53,077 nucleotides of DNA from an uncultured Eubacteriales bacterium (GTDB lineage: Bacteria > Bacillota > Clostridia > Christensenellales > Aristaeellaceae): the NCBI GenBank assembly GCA_902801165.1, contig CADCHI010000013.1, positions 1 to 53,077 on the forward strand. Reading direction: 5' to 3'. The notes below the pieces were generated by a model that saw only the letters and a list, made by a program, of their open reading frames with translations, was not told the origin of the DNA and ran no database searches. Below are positions 33,075 to 41,914 of the stretch, piece by piece; the first letter of the stretch is position 1; every line of letters begins with the position of its first letter. Made by a program: the position numbers and the translations under genes.

Positions 33075-34994
33075 TTACTTGCCGCTGCCCCGTCCCAGCG
33101 GGAACTGCCCGATGCGCAGAGCCGTGCCGCCAAAGGGCACCAGCTCGATCACCTGGGCGTCCTCCTCCCGGATCGCGGGCACCATGGGCACGCCGGCGCA
33201 GCTCGCGCCGTCCATGTGCCAGTCCACGGGCGCGGCCTTCACCAGCACGCGCACCGGGGTCTCGCCCTTGCCGAAGGCGGCGGGCTCGCCGGAATAGACG
33301 GCCTTCATCGGCTCGTCCCGCACCAGCGCCCAGTTCCAATCGCCCTTGGCAGTCACCTGCCAGCTGCCGTCCTCCAGCTGCTGCCAGTCCTCCTCCGGCT
33401 GATAGGCCATCAGCAGCGGGCCCAGCTCCACCGCGCCGGACTGGTGGTACCACTTGGTCACCCGAGGCACCGTAGGCAGCTCCACCCGCACCACGTCGCC
33501 CGAGCGCCAGCGGCGGCGCACGCAGGTCGTATCCCCGGCGCGCACCTGCATAATCTCGCCGTCCGGCAGGAACACCATCGGCTGGCGCGTCCAGAAGGGC
33601 ATGCGCAAATACAGTGGGAACTCGCAGGGCTGCTTGACGAACACCTGGATCTCCACCGACTGCCCGAAGGGATAGCCGCCGGACACCCTCAGCCGCACCG
33701 GCACGCCGTCCAGCGTGGCGCGCACCGTGCAGGGCGCGTAGCTGATGGCCTGCAGGCCGCCGTCGCTGGTGGCATACCACAGCGAGGCCGCGAACTTCGG
33801 CCAGGCCTGGCCGCAGCCGGCGTCAAAGGGCGCGGGGCTGTACAGGTTGGCGTCTTCGCCGTCGTTGTACCAGCGCCGCTTCTCCCGGGAGACCTTCACC
33901 TGGTTCACCTGCTCCAGGTACTGGTGGGCGGTCATGTCGGCGGTAAAGGCCGCCGGCAGCGCGTTGTAGGCGATCTTCTCCAGCAGGTCGGCGCACTCGG
34001 GGTTGAAGTCTCCCAGCCCCAGCAAGGCCTCCAGGGAGTCCATCAGCTCCACCGCGGCCTCCAGGCGGGAGCCCTGGGTGGGGCTGTTGCCGTTCAGGTG
34101 CTCATCGCAGATGAACATGCCGCTGGCCACGCCGTGGTGCTTGACCAGCTTGGCCCAGCCGAAGCGGAAGCCGCCCTGCTCCTTGAAGCCGGACTTGAAC
34201 AGGTTGATGACGCCGGGAGTCTTGAGCCCGGCGGCGATGTTCACGCCGTGGGACAGGTGGTACTGGGTGTGGAAGAAGGGCCGCTTCTCGCCGATCAGGG
34301 GCTCGTTCTTCTCCTCCTCCAGCGCCTCCTCCAGCCGCTCCCGCTTCAAGGACTTGCTCATGGGCACGGTGTTCGCGAAGGTGTGGAAGTAGTTGGGCCA
34401 GTCCAGCGTCTGGGCGCGGAGCCGCTTGCACAGCTCCAGCAGGTGCTTCTGGCCGGTGATGTTGTACAGCCACAGGGCCAGCTCCATGTTCTCGCCGCCC
34501 CGGGCCACCGCCCACTCCTTCAGGGGATGGTCCTTCAGGCCGGCGAACTGGTACTTGAAGAAGCGGTCCATCAGCACCAGCACCCGACGGTCGCCGGTGG
34601 CCGTGAAGTACAGCCTCAGGGCCTTCATCGCCACCATCAGCGGCCAATAGTCCTCGTTGTCCGCCGGGCCGAACCAGCCGTCCTCCCGCTGGCTCTGCAA
34701 AATCCACTCGATGTAGCGCATCGCCTTGGCCTTCAGCGCCTCGTCGTCCAGCGTCCAGGCCAGGGCCACCAGCCCGAGCAGGTACTGCGGGGCGCGGTCA
34801 CCGCTGTCGCCGGGGCCGCCCAGCCAGCCGCTCTGCTCGCCCACGTCCTCCCACAGCGCGTCCAGCCTGCCGGTCAGGCCGTCCCGCTGGGTCTGGAGCT
34901 GGTCCAGCAGCCAGTCCTCGGGGCGGATGCTGCCCAGGGGCAGCGGGGAAAGGGCGTTGGGCGTCAGGGGGGCCCTGTTGAAAATGGGTTTCAT
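33075..34994 (-). CDS. GH127-like (DUF1680) protein lacking the usual Cys/Zn site
   Basis: 639 aa, cytosolic (no signal peptide). The (alpha/alpha)6 barrel of the beta-L-arabinofuranosidase family is recognisable by GDRAPQYLLGLVALAWTLDD, DGWFGPADNEDYWPLMVAMKAL, EKIAYNALPAAFTADMTAHQ, YLEQVNQVKVS and the DGGLQAISYAPCTVRATLDG start of the beta domain. In active members ETC and CC residues bind zinc and supply the cysteine nucleophile. By my alignment to the family pattern they read RLE (before VELMDSLE) and PF (in PFDAGCGQAWPKF). It may have another mechanism or no hydrolase activity. The start at 34994 has AGGAG upstream. Confidence 0.8.
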   Translation of the reverse strand: MKPIFNRAPLTPNALSPLPLGSIRPEDWLLDQLQTQRDGLTGRLDALWEDVGEQSGWLGGPGDSGDRAPQYLLGLVALAWTLDDEALKAKAMRYIEWILQSQREDGWFGPADNEDYWPLMVAMKALRLYFTATGDRRVLVLMDRFFKYQFAGLKDHPLKEWAVARGGENMELALWLYNITGQKHLLELCKRLRAQTLDWPNYFHTFANTVPMSKSLKRERLEEALEEEKNEPLIGEKRPFFHTQYHLSHGVNIAAGLKTPGVINLFKSGFKEQGGFRFGWAKLVKHHGVASGMFICDEHLNGNSPTQGSRLEAAVELMDSLEALLGLGDFNPECADLLEKIAYNALPAAFTADMTAHQYLEQVNQVKVSREKRRWYNDGEDANLYSPAPFDAGCGQAWPKFAASLWYATSDGGLQAISYAPCTVRATLDGVPVRLRVSGGYPFGQSVEIQVFVKQPCEFPLYLRMPFWTRQPMVFLPDGEIMQVRAGDTTCVRRRWRSGDVVRVELPTVPRVTKWYHQSGAVELGPLLMAYQPEEDWQQLEDGSWQVTAKGDWNWALVRDEPMKAVYSGEPAAFGKGETPVRVLVKAAPVDWHMDGASCAGVPMVPAIREEDAQVIELVPFGGTALRIGQFPLGRGSGK

Positions 34995-35070
34995 GGCTCT
35001 GCTCCTCATCAGCGTAGTTGAAAGTATGTCTCATCCGCGGGCGGCGGGGCGTTCTCCCTCTCCGCGCGCG

Positions 35071-36201
35071 CTATTCAAAGATGCGGTATTCGCACTCGAT
35101 CCTGCCGTTGTAATAGCGCCTGCGCCGGGTGGCGCGGCGGCCGTATTCCTTCTCGAAGCCCATGTCCGCGCTGAAGGCGCACAGCTTCCAGCCCGGGCAG
35201 CGCTTTTGCAGCGCGCCCAGCTGCCGGGCCACGGCGTGGGCCGCCCGGGTGTTGTCCAGGCGCTCGCCGTAGGGCGGGTTCGCGATGAACACCCCCGCCT
35301 CGTCCGCGGGCACGTCCGTACCGGGCGTCACGTCCCGCATGTCCTTCACGGACAGAGCGATCCGGCCCGCCAGGCCCGCCTGCTTCACGTGGCGCTGGGC
35401 CAGCTCGATGGCCTCGGGATTGATGTCGCTGCCGGCCACGTTCAGCGCCCGGCGGCTGCCCTCCTCGAACTTCTTCCGCGCCTCGGCGCGGATGGCCTCC
35501 ATGGCCTCATGGGGCGCGCAGGGCCATGCCTCCATGGCGAACTTCCGGGTCAGCCCGGGAGCCCGGTTCAGGGCGATGAACGCCGCCTCGATCAGTATCG
35601 TGCCGGTGCCGCAGCAGGGGTCGTACAGCGGCTGCCAGGGGTGCCAGCCGCTCTGGAGCACCAGCGCCGCCGCCAGCGTCTCCCGCAGGGGCGCCTCGCC
35701 GTTCCAGGTGCGGTAGCCCCGCTTGGAGAGCGGCTCGCCGGAGGCGTCCACCGCCACCGTCACCAGGTCGCCCCGGATGGACACGTCCACCTGGAACAGC
35801 ACGCCGGTCTCGGAGAACCAGTCCGCGCCGTAGGCGGACTTCATCCGCTCCACCATGGCCCGCTTGGCGATCTTCTGCACGTCCGAGGGGCTCATCAGCT
35901 GGGACTTCACGCACTTGGCGCGAATGGGAAAGGCCGCGTCCGCCGGGAGGAGCTTCTCCCATTCCACGGCCTTGACGCCCTGGAACAGCTCCTCATAGGT
36001 GCGCGCCTCGAACTGCGCCATCACCAGCAGGATCCGGTCGCAGGTGCGCAGCCACAGGCTGGCCCGAAAGGCGTCCGCAAAGTCGCCCTCGAAAATCGCT
36101 CCGCCCACGTCCATCACGCGCACGTTCTGCATGCCCAGGTGCTTCAAATCCCGCCCGGTCATGCCCTCCATGCCAAAGGCGGCGCTCGCAATCCACTTCA
36201 T
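35071..36201 (-). CDS. THUMP-domain 23S rRNA (guanine-N2) methyltransferase, RlmL-like
   Basis: 376 aa, cytosolic. A THUMP domain occupies about 45-155. A Rossmann methyltransferase (UPF0020) follows with PLYDPCCGTGTILIEAA near 195, the SAM-binding acidic GSDINPEAIELAQ, and the catalytic IANPPYGERL near 295. Relatives (YpsC in Bacillus, RlmL N-terminal half in E. coli) methylate 23S rRNA. The ATG at 36201 agrees with the family N-terminus; an extension to 36270 is open but unlike it. A TATAAT near 36277 on the minus strand is the likely promoter. Confidence 0.92.
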   Translation of the reverse strand: MKWIASAAFGMEGMTGRDLKHLGMQNVRVMDVGGAIFEGDFADAFRASLWLRTCDRILLVMAQFEARTYEELFQGVKAVEWEKLLPADAAFPIRAKCVKSQLMSPSDVQKIAKRAMVERMKSAYGADWFSETGVLFQVDVSIRGDLVTVAVDASGEPLSKRGYRTWNGEAPLRETLAAALVLQSGWHPWQPLYDPCCGTGTILIEAAFIALNRAPGLTRKFAMEAWPCAPHEAMEAIRAEARKKFEEGSRRALNVAGSDINPEAIELAQRHVKQAGLAGRIALSVKDMRDVTPGTDVPADEAGVFIANPPYGERLDNTRAAHAVARQLGALQKRCPGWKLCAFSADMGFEKEYGRRATRRRRYYNGRIECEYRIFE

Positions 36202-36505
36202 AAGCTGCCGTACTCCATCATCAAAGGTCTCCTTCGGCGCAATACCCGGAAACCTACTAATCTTCCACAATCTATTATAAATGATAAATACCTATTCTTC
36301 AAGGGGTTATGTTCCAGCGCAAACATTTAACCCGCGCAAAGGGGCTGCTTCCGGCGGCGTGGAGAGTCCCATTTCAATGCGATCCAAAATGAAAAGATCC
36401 TTCGCTCCGCTCAGGATGACTTCGGCAAAACGCGAACAATGTCATTCTGTGCAAAGCGAAGAATCCCTCTTATTCCCTATCTGTGTCGGCGTGACATGTT
36501 ATATG
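36202..36505. other. Intergenic region with methyltransferase promoter and a repeat
   Basis: The left end has the AT-rich promoter of the methyltransferase. The middle is GC-rich without a gene. 36396-36465 is a dispersed inverted repeat, listed separately. Confidence 0.5.
36396..36465. repeat. Dispersed GTCATTC-type inverted repeat
   Basis: Arms GATCCTTCGCTCCGCTCAGG(ATGAC) at 36396-36420 and GTCATTCTGTGCAAAGCGAA(GAATC) at 36441-36465 pair around a 20-base centre. I know this sequence type (GTCATTCTGAGCGAAGCGAAGAATC) as a repeat scattered in many unrelated bacteria. Single copy in this window. Confidence 0.75.
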
Positions 36506-36835
36506 TCAGACGAAGTCCTCGCGCATCGGCGCGAAGATGTCCAGCAGCGTGCCCGCCTCCAGGCACAGGGTGCCGTGGGACACGTTCGAGGGGAAGGCCA
36601 GCGTATCGCCGGGGCCCACCTCCACGTATTCGCCGTCCACGTTGAAGCGGAACCGGCCCGAGCGCACATAGGTGTTCTGGCAGTGGGGATGGGTGTGCAC
36701 GCTGCCCTCGCTGCCGGCCTCGAAGTTGACCTCAACGATCATCAGCTGGGGCGTGTAGGCCAGCACCCGCCGGGTGACGCCGCCGCCCAGGTCCTTCAAT
36801 GCCGCGTCCTTCTCAAATACCACATTCGCCTTCAT
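36506..36835 (-). CDS. Cupin domain protein
   Basis: 109 aa, single cupin_2 barrel, cytosolic. The metal-binding motif is SVHTHPHCQNTYVRSGRFRF (His, His, Gln; Glu replaced). The second motif is PGDTLAFPSNVSHGTL. This is like small cupins found beside sugar (often uronate) utilisation genes. GGAGG lies 7 bases before the ATG. It follows the MFS transporter gene by 48 bases and is probably co-transcribed, which hints at metabolism of the same substrate. Confidence 0.85.
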   Translation of the reverse strand: MKANVVFEKDAALKDLGGGVTRRVLAYTPQLMIVEVNFEAGSEGSVHTHPHCQNTYVRSGRFRFNVDGEYVEVGPGDTLAFPSNVSHGTLCLEAGTLLDIFAPMREDFV

Positions 36836-36883
36836 GGTCAAACCTCCTCGCGCCTTCGCGCATTGTCGTTCAAGTCGATCCCG

Positions 36884-38065
36884 TCACCGCCTCGGCTTCA
36901 TCGCCGCGTTCACCGCGGACAGCGCCGCCAGCAGTGCGATGGCGACCAGGATCGCCGTCATGCCGCCGCCGAAGCCGAGCTTATCCGCCAGCACGCCCAC
37001 CACCGTGGGCATCATCACGCCGCCGATGGCTCCGATGGCCAGCAGCGCCCCGGTGGCCAGCGGAAAGTTGTTGGTAAAGTACACCGCGTCGGAATAGATC
37101 ATCGGGCAGATGCCCGCCATGCAGAAGCCCAGCACCGCCACGCACACCGTCACCATGGCGATGCTGCCGGAGAACAGCATCCCCGCGAAGCCCACCGCCT
37201 CGCCCACCGCGGCGATCAGCATCAGCTTCTTCGGGTGCACCCGCTGGGACAGCCAGGCGCAGGTCAACCGGCCCACCAGGATCACCGCCCACAGCAGCGT
37301 CGCCATGGTCTGGCTGTAGGTGCGGATGGCGGCCTCGCCCTCAAAGGCCGCGGCCAGCTCCCCCTTGTTCTGGATGTAGCTCACCAGCCAGCCGTTGATG
37401 GCATACTCCGAGCAGATGTAGAACAGCAGCATGCCCGCCAGCACCAGGAAGGCGGGGTCCTTCATGAACGCCATGCTGCGGTTGGCCTTCTCCCGCCTGT
37501 CGGGGCGCTCGTCGGGCACGCGCACCGCGAAGTTGATCACCTCCGCCGCCACGCAGACGGCCACGAACACCGCTCCGGCCTGCCAGCCGATCAGCCCGCG
37601 CAGGGCCAGGAAGATCATCGGCGCGGAGATGGCGCCGACGGCGAACACCGCGTGCAGCAGGTTGGAGGCTGCGGGGCTGCCGTCGGTGACCACGTTCACC
37701 GTGCGGGTGTTGAAGTTGGTGACGCTGCCCCGGCCCACGCCGGTGAACACGAAGGCCACGAACAGCAGCGCCGGCGCGCCGAACAGGGCGATCATCAGCA
37801 TGCCCACGCCGCCCAGCGCGGCCAGCAGCACCACGGAGCGCCTGCGCCCCAGGTACAGCGGGATCAGGCCGCTGACGAAGCCCGCCACCAGGTTGCCGAT
37901 GGAGTGGGCCGACAGCATGACCCCGCCCACCGTGTCGGACAGGCCGTAGGCCGCCTTCATGTCCGGCATCAGCGAGCCCATGGTCAGCGAGATCAGGCCG
38001 TTGCAGAAAAAGGCATAGAAGCAGGTGTAGATCAGTGCGCGCTGCACGCGATCCAGCTTCTTCAT
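36884..38065 (-). CDS. MFS transporter
   Basis: 393 aa, inner membrane, about 12 helices. The loop between helices 2 and 3 reads GLIPLYLGRRRSVVLL, the usual MFS G-x-x-x-D/R-x-G-R-R signature. A central loop with KANRSMAFMKDP separates the halves. The family resembles sugar (FucP/Bypass-type) symporters, but the substrate is not evident. The ATG at 38065 has only a weak GGGGTGA site. A GTG four codons earlier is possible. Operon with the cupin gene downstream. Confidence 0.85.
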   Translation of the reverse strand: MKKLDRVQRALIYTCFYAFFCNGLISLTMGSLMPDMKAAYGLSDTVGGVMLSAHSIGNLVAGFVSGLIPLYLGRRRSVVLLAALGGVGMLMIALFGAPALLFVAFVFTGVGRGSVTNFNTRTVNVVTDGSPAASNLLHAVFAVGAISAPMIFLALRGLIGWQAGAVFVAVCVAAEVINFAVRVPDERPDRREKANRSMAFMKDPAFLVLAGMLLFYICSEYAINGWLVSYIQNKGELAAAFEGEAAIRTYSQTMATLLWAVILVGRLTCAWLSQRVHPKKLMLIAAVGEAVGFAGMLFSGSIAMVTVCVAVLGFCMAGICPMIYSDAVYFTNNFPLATGALLAIGAIGGVMMPTVVGVLADKLGFGGGMTAILVAIALLAALSAVNAAMKPRR

Positions 38066-38108
38066 GAATGAAAACACGCGCTCACCCCGTGAAAACAAGT
38101 TGGGCAAA

Positions 38109-38138
38109 CCCCCGATCATGATAGCATCAAATCGGGGG
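38109..38138 (-). terminator. Hairpin after the alpha/beta hydrolase gene
   Basis: 8-base stem CCCCCGAT / ATCGGGGG with a 14-base loop and TTTG on the minus side. It is a weak terminator between the hydrolase and MFS genes, which run in the same direction. Confidence 0.55.
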
Positions 38139-38208
38139 CTTTTCAACGCGAATCTGTTATGTTTTCAGGGAAAGGCACTCAAGCCGCGCCGGCGCGCGGA
38201 ACGCCGAG

Positions 38209-39210
38209 CTACACCCTGCGCTCCCGGCCCTCGTAGAAGTCCAGGATCTCCCGCCACCAGGGAAACAGCACCGCGTCGGTGGAGCGGAAGATCTCGTGCT
38301 TCGCGTCCTTCACCACTTCGCGGCGGCCGCGCTTCAGCCGCTCGGCAAAGTCCGCCTGGGGGCCCGGCATGACGGCGTCGTCCTTCTCCGCGGTGAACAG
38401 CAGGACCTGCGCGTCGATACCCTCCACCGCCCCGGGGGCCAGCAGCATCCGGGTGGCGCGCATGGCCTCCCGGACCCAGCCGTAGGTGGGGCCGTTGTTG
38501 CTGAAGATCGGGTTGGACGCCTTGACGGCGTCGTACCAGGCGAAGCGCTGCGGGTCCGTGGCGGCGGAGGTGGCAAAGTCCTCCGGCCCGGCGTAGGGCT
38601 TCGAGGCGAATATCCGCCGCTTGCTCCGCCCCAGGCGTCCCTCCGCGCCGCAGAGGACCCGGGCCAGCGGCAGCGGCAGCCCGCCCAGGTTCGGCGCGAT
38701 CATCGGCGCGCACAGCGCCGCACGGGCGATCACGCCGGGGTGCCGCTCCATATACAGCGAGGACACCGCGCCGCCCATGGAGTGGGCGAACAGGAACCAG
38801 GGCTTCGGCATCGGCGCCAGAGGTCCCTCCACCACCTTCTCCAGGTCACGCACGTACTCGTCGAAGTCGTCCACGTGGGTCAGGGACGGATCGCCCTCCA
38901 GGGCCGGGTCCCGCCAGGAGCGGCCGTGGCCCCGCTGGTCATAGGCCAGGGCGCTGTAGCCGTTGCGCAGCAGCGAATGGATCAGCTCGGCGAACTTGTC
39001 CGCGCTCTCGGTGAAGCCGTGGACCAGCAGCACCGTGCCCCGGGGCGCGTCCGCGTCGAAGCGGCTGGTGAACAGCGGCCTTCCGCCGTCCCCCGCCACC
39101 GCGGCGTCCGTGCGCCGGGCGTTGATATAGGGCAGCACCGCCTGCTCCATGGTCTGGGCATAGCCCTCGGACAGCGCCAGTCCGTCCGGGTTGAAGCGCG
39201 CAACCGCCAT
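38209..39210 (-). CDS. Lysophospholipase-like alpha/beta hydrolase
   Basis: 333 aa, serine hydrolase of the Hydrolase_4/monoacylglycerol lipase type. The cap-family start is TVLLVHGFTESADKFAELIH, and the nucleophile Ser is in FLFAHSMGGAVSSLY. The acid is in TAEKDDAVMPG and the His in DAKHEIFRSTD. There is no signal peptide. RDQRGHG-like YDQRGHGRS is present. GGGAGGA lies 6 bases before the ATG at 39210, which decides among several close ATGs. The substrate (a lipid ester) is inferred from family only. Confidence 0.87.
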   Translation of the reverse strand: MAVARFNPDGLALSEGYAQTMEQAVLPYINARRTDAAVAGDGGRPLFTSRFDADAPRGTVLLVHGFTESADKFAELIHSLLRNGYSALAYDQRGHGRSWRDPALEGDPSLTHVDDFDEYVRDLEKVVEGPLAPMPKPWFLFAHSMGGAVSSLYMERHPGVIARAALCAPMIAPNLGGLPLPLARVLCGAEGRLGRSKRRIFASKPYAGPEDFATSAATDPQRFAWYDAVKASNPIFSNNGPTYGWVREAMRATRMLLAPGAVEGIDAQVLLFTAEKDDAVMPGPQADFAERLKRGRREVVKDAKHEIFRSTDAVLFPWWREILDFYEGRERRV

Positions 39211-39318
39211 CGTCATTCCTCCCGTCATATTCCTCCGCACCCGCGCGTGCACCGCGCGTGCGCCAAAACAAAGCGGCTGCGCCGGGCGGCGATATGCCCC
39301 CCGGTACGGCGAGCGCCG

Positions 39319-40683
39319 TCACTTCAGGATCTTCGCGTAGACCTTCTTTTCGTTGTACAGCATGAACAGCACGCCGCCCAGCACGCACACCGCCGCGGCA
39401 GCCACCGCCGTGATGCGATAGCCCGCGCCGGTCTCCTGCCCGATGGTGGCGAAGGCCGTCACCAGCAGCATGGCCAGGGACTGGCCCAGCTTGAAGGCGA
39501 AGGTGCGCGCGGCGTAGAACATGCCGCTGCGGTTCTCGTGGGTGTCCAGGGCATCGCACTCGGCGATGTCCGCCACCACAGCCTGGGGCAGTATGCCGAA
39601 GATGGCCATGGCCGGGGCCGCCACGACGCATAGGATGTAGCCCTGCACCGCCGGCGGGATCGGCAGGCCACTGCCGAAGAAAGCGGTGTAGACGAAGCTG
39701 ACGGTGAAAACCACGAAGGCGAACAGGATCAGCTTCTTCTTGCCGAACTTGGGCGTCAGCTTGTTGATGGGCACGTAGAACAGCACGGACAGCGCCGTCA
39801 TCAGCACGAAGTACACGGTGCTCATGCTCTCATCCAGCTTCAGCAGCGAGGTGACGAAGAAGGGCAGCGCCGTCTGGAACATGGTGATGCCCAGGAAGTA
39901 GGCGATATCCGAGGCCACGAACACCCGGAAGTCCCGGTTCTTGAAGGTGGCCGCCAGGGACTTCAGCGCCGTGGACTCGCTGGGCGCCGCCGTGACGTAG
40001 TCCTTCTCCTTGATGGTGAGCACCGGCACGAACATGCACGCCATGCCGATCAGCGCCATGACGGTGAAGGTGGTGCGGATGGCCGTCACGCGCTCCATGC
40101 CCGCGCCTTGCAGCATGCCCCACACCACCGGCGCGAGGTAGGCCATGGCCATGCCCGCGATGTAGGTGAAGGAGATGGACGTGGAGATGGCCATGCGGGT
40201 CTTCTGGTCGCTGCCCAGCTCCGGGATCAGGGCGTTATAGGGCGTGCAGTACATGGTCATGAACAGGTAGAACAGCATCAGCATCACGAACAGGAACGCC
40301 GCGTTGCCCCAGCTCACCCCGTTGACCGGGGACCAGAACGTGAATATGCAGGTCAGGGCGAAGGGAATCGCCGCCGCCCGCATGAACGGTATGCGCCGGC
40401 CGTCCTTGCTCTTGCAGCGGTCGGACAGCGAAGCGATCAGCGGGTCGGTGACCGCGTCGAAGATGCGGCCGAAGGCCGTGATCGCGCCAAGGATGGTCAG
40501 CACGCCCAGGATCGCCAGCCCCTGCGGAATGAATAGCGGCTGGCCCGCCTGCTGGGTGGCCAGGTCGGGCTGATAGTAGTTGACCAGCCAGCTGGAAATG
40601 AGCGCCGCCAGCACCGACCACCCGAACTGGCCCACGGCAAAGCACCAGACCTTGCCGGTAGACAGCTTCTTGGTTCCGTTCAT
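39319..40683 (-). CDS. GPH-family sugar:cation symporter
   Basis: 454 aa, inner membrane, 12 helices. Glycoside-pentoside-hexuronide family features are clear: FGRIFDAVTDPLIASLSDRC with the helix 2 Asp that binds cation, and KDGRRIPFMRAAAIP in the loop 2-3. RMAISTSISFTYIAGM lies in helix 4-5. It would import a glycoside or uronide with H+ or Na+. It may serve pectin- or arabinose-derived sugars given kduI-kduD nearby, but no operon link exists. A minus-strand TAAAAT at about 40765 is the likely -10. Confidence 0.88.
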   Translation of the reverse strand: MNGTKKLSTGKVWCFAVGQFGWSVLAALISSWLVNYYQPDLATQQAGQPLFIPQGLAILGVLTILGAITAFGRIFDAVTDPLIASLSDRCKSKDGRRIPFMRAAAIPFALTCIFTFWSPVNGVSWGNAAFLFVMLMLFYLFMTMYCTPYNALIPELGSDQKTRMAISTSISFTYIAGMAMAYLAPVVWGMLQGAGMERVTAIRTTFTVMALIGMACMFVPVLTIKEKDYVTAAPSESTALKSLAATFKNRDFRVFVASDIAYFLGITMFQTALPFFVTSLLKLDESMSTVYFVLMTALSVLFYVPINKLTPKFGKKKLILFAFVVFTVSFVYTAFFGSGLPIPPAVQGYILCVVAAPAMAIFGILPQAVVADIAECDALDTHENRSGMFYAARTFAFKLGQSLAMLLVTAFATIGQETGAGYRITAVAAAAVCVLGGVLFMLYNEKKVYAKILK

Positions 40684-40792
40684 GTCTCTCTCCCCCTCGT
40701 ATGCATGCCGATTCGCGCGCTGCCGGCACTTCCGGCCGCCCGAATCGGCGTTATGTATATTTTAACATAGAATACAGCGGAGGGCAAGAAGA

Positions 40793-40814
40793 AAAGCGCC
40801 GCAGACGCGACGCT
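40793..40814 (-). terminator. Terminator of tatD
   Basis: AAAGCG-T-CGC / GCG-G-CGCTTT stem with a 4-base loop and TTTTC on the minus-strand exit, 20 bases after the tatD stop. Confidence 0.7.
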
Positions 40815-40833
40815 TTCAGGCATTTGATGCCCT

Positions 40834-41667
40834 CTATTCATTCTCCAGCCCCATGATGCGGTTGGCGTTCGCCCACAGCTGTTCCGACAGCGGGTCGGGG
40901 CCCTCCCCCCGCAGCTCGGCCACCTTTGTGAAGGTGTGGACGACGAAGGCAGGCTCGTTGCGCCTGCCCCGCAGGGGCACCGGCGCCATGTAGGGGCAGT
41001 CCGTCTCGACGAGCAGCCGGTCGGCGGGCACTTTTTGCGCCACCTCCGAGAGCTTCGGCGCGTTCTTGAAGGTCACCGCGCCGGACAGGCTGATGTACAA
41101 CCCCAGGTCCAGGTAGATCTTCGCGCTCTCCCAGCTGCCGGTGTAGCAGTGCATGATGCCCGCGGGCATCCGCCCCGCCGCCGCCCGGGCGCGCAGCATG
41201 TCCAGGCAATCGCCGTGGGCCTCCCGGATGTGCAGCTGCACGGGAACGCCCCGGTCAAAGGCCATGTCCAGCTGGCGGTCGAAGACCTCCCTCTGGACGT
41301 CCCTCGGCGAGAGGTCGTAGTGGTAGTCCAGTCCGATCTCCCCCAGCAGGCGGCACTTGGGCTTCTCCAGGTACCGCGACACGATGGCCTCGGCCTCCCC
41401 GTCCCACCCGCTGGCGTTGTGGGGATGCACGCCGATGGCCCCGTATAAAAAGTCGTGGGCCTCGACGATGGAGAACACCTTCTCCTCGTTGCCGACGCAT
41501 ACCAGTTTGCCGCCCTCGTCCTCCGGGCCGTCGTAGATGGGCTCCCGCGGGTCCGCCACCACCAGCGCGCGGGCCACGCCGGCGTCCAGGAACCGCCGGA
41601 TGACCTCGTCCCGGTCTTCGTCAAACCTCGGGTCCGCGATGTGGCAATGGGTGTCGAACAGGCGCAT
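40834..41667 (-). CDS. tatD: TatD family metal-dependent deoxyribonuclease
   Basis: 277 aa, cytosolic TIM-barrel nuclease. The metal site is built by DTHCHIADP at the N-terminus (HxH), Glu in LLGEIGLDYHYD, His in PVQLHIREAH, His in GIMHCYTGS and Asp in LLVETDCPYMAP. Those residues are all present. AAGGAGA lies 6 bases before the ATG at 41667. It follows metG on the same strand, an arrangement conserved in Firmicutes (Bacillus metS-yabD). Here the two are separated by 247 bases of repeats. Confidence 0.94.
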   Translation of the reverse strand: MRLFDTHCHIADPRFDEDRDEVIRRFLDAGVARALVVADPREPIYDGPEDEGGKLVCVGNEEKVFSIVEAHDFLYGAIGVHPHNASGWDGEAEAIVSRYLEKPKCRLLGEIGLDYHYDLSPRDVQREVFDRQLDMAFDRGVPVQLHIREAHGDCLDMLRARAAAGRMPAGIMHCYTGSWESAKIYLDLGLYISLSGAVTFKNAPKLSEVAQKVPADRLLVETDCPYMAPVPLRGRRNEPAFVVHTFTKVAELRGEGPDPLSEQLWANANRIMGLENE

Positions 41668-41687
41668 GGGCGTTCTCCTTTGAGTGA

Positions 41688-41911
41688 TTTTAGTCATCAG
41701 GCAGCAGGCAACAGGCAGTAGTCAGATGGCTGCTGCCGCGCACTCTATATTTGGCGCAGCGGCAGATATCCAGGTCATCAGGCAATAGGCAGTTTTAGTC
41801 ATCAGGCAATTGGCAACAGGCAGTAGTCAGATGGCTGCTGTCGCGTTTTTGGACAAACGCCGGCGGTCCCTGCGCAAACTGACTGATGCCTGTTGCCTGA
41901 TGACTATTGCC
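41688..41911. repeat. Heptamer-periodic repeat array between metG and tatD
   Basis: 41691-41739 reads as seven 7-base units (TAGTCAT, CAGGCAG, CAGGCAA, CAGGCAG, TAGTCAG, ATGGCTG, CTGCCGC). It is repeated at 41796-41844 with few changes, 105 bases later. A shorter run is at 41772-41792. 41883-41910 is the inverted form (CTGATGC, CTGTTGC, CTGATGA, CTATTGC), so the region can fold back on itself just after metG. GCGTTT/AAACGC forms a small inner hairpin. Confidence 0.75.
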
Positions 41912-41914
41912 TTA

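Noticed and set aside
32583-35021. 812-residue plus-strand frame
   Set aside because: Antisense of the GH127-like gene; composition typical of such shadows.
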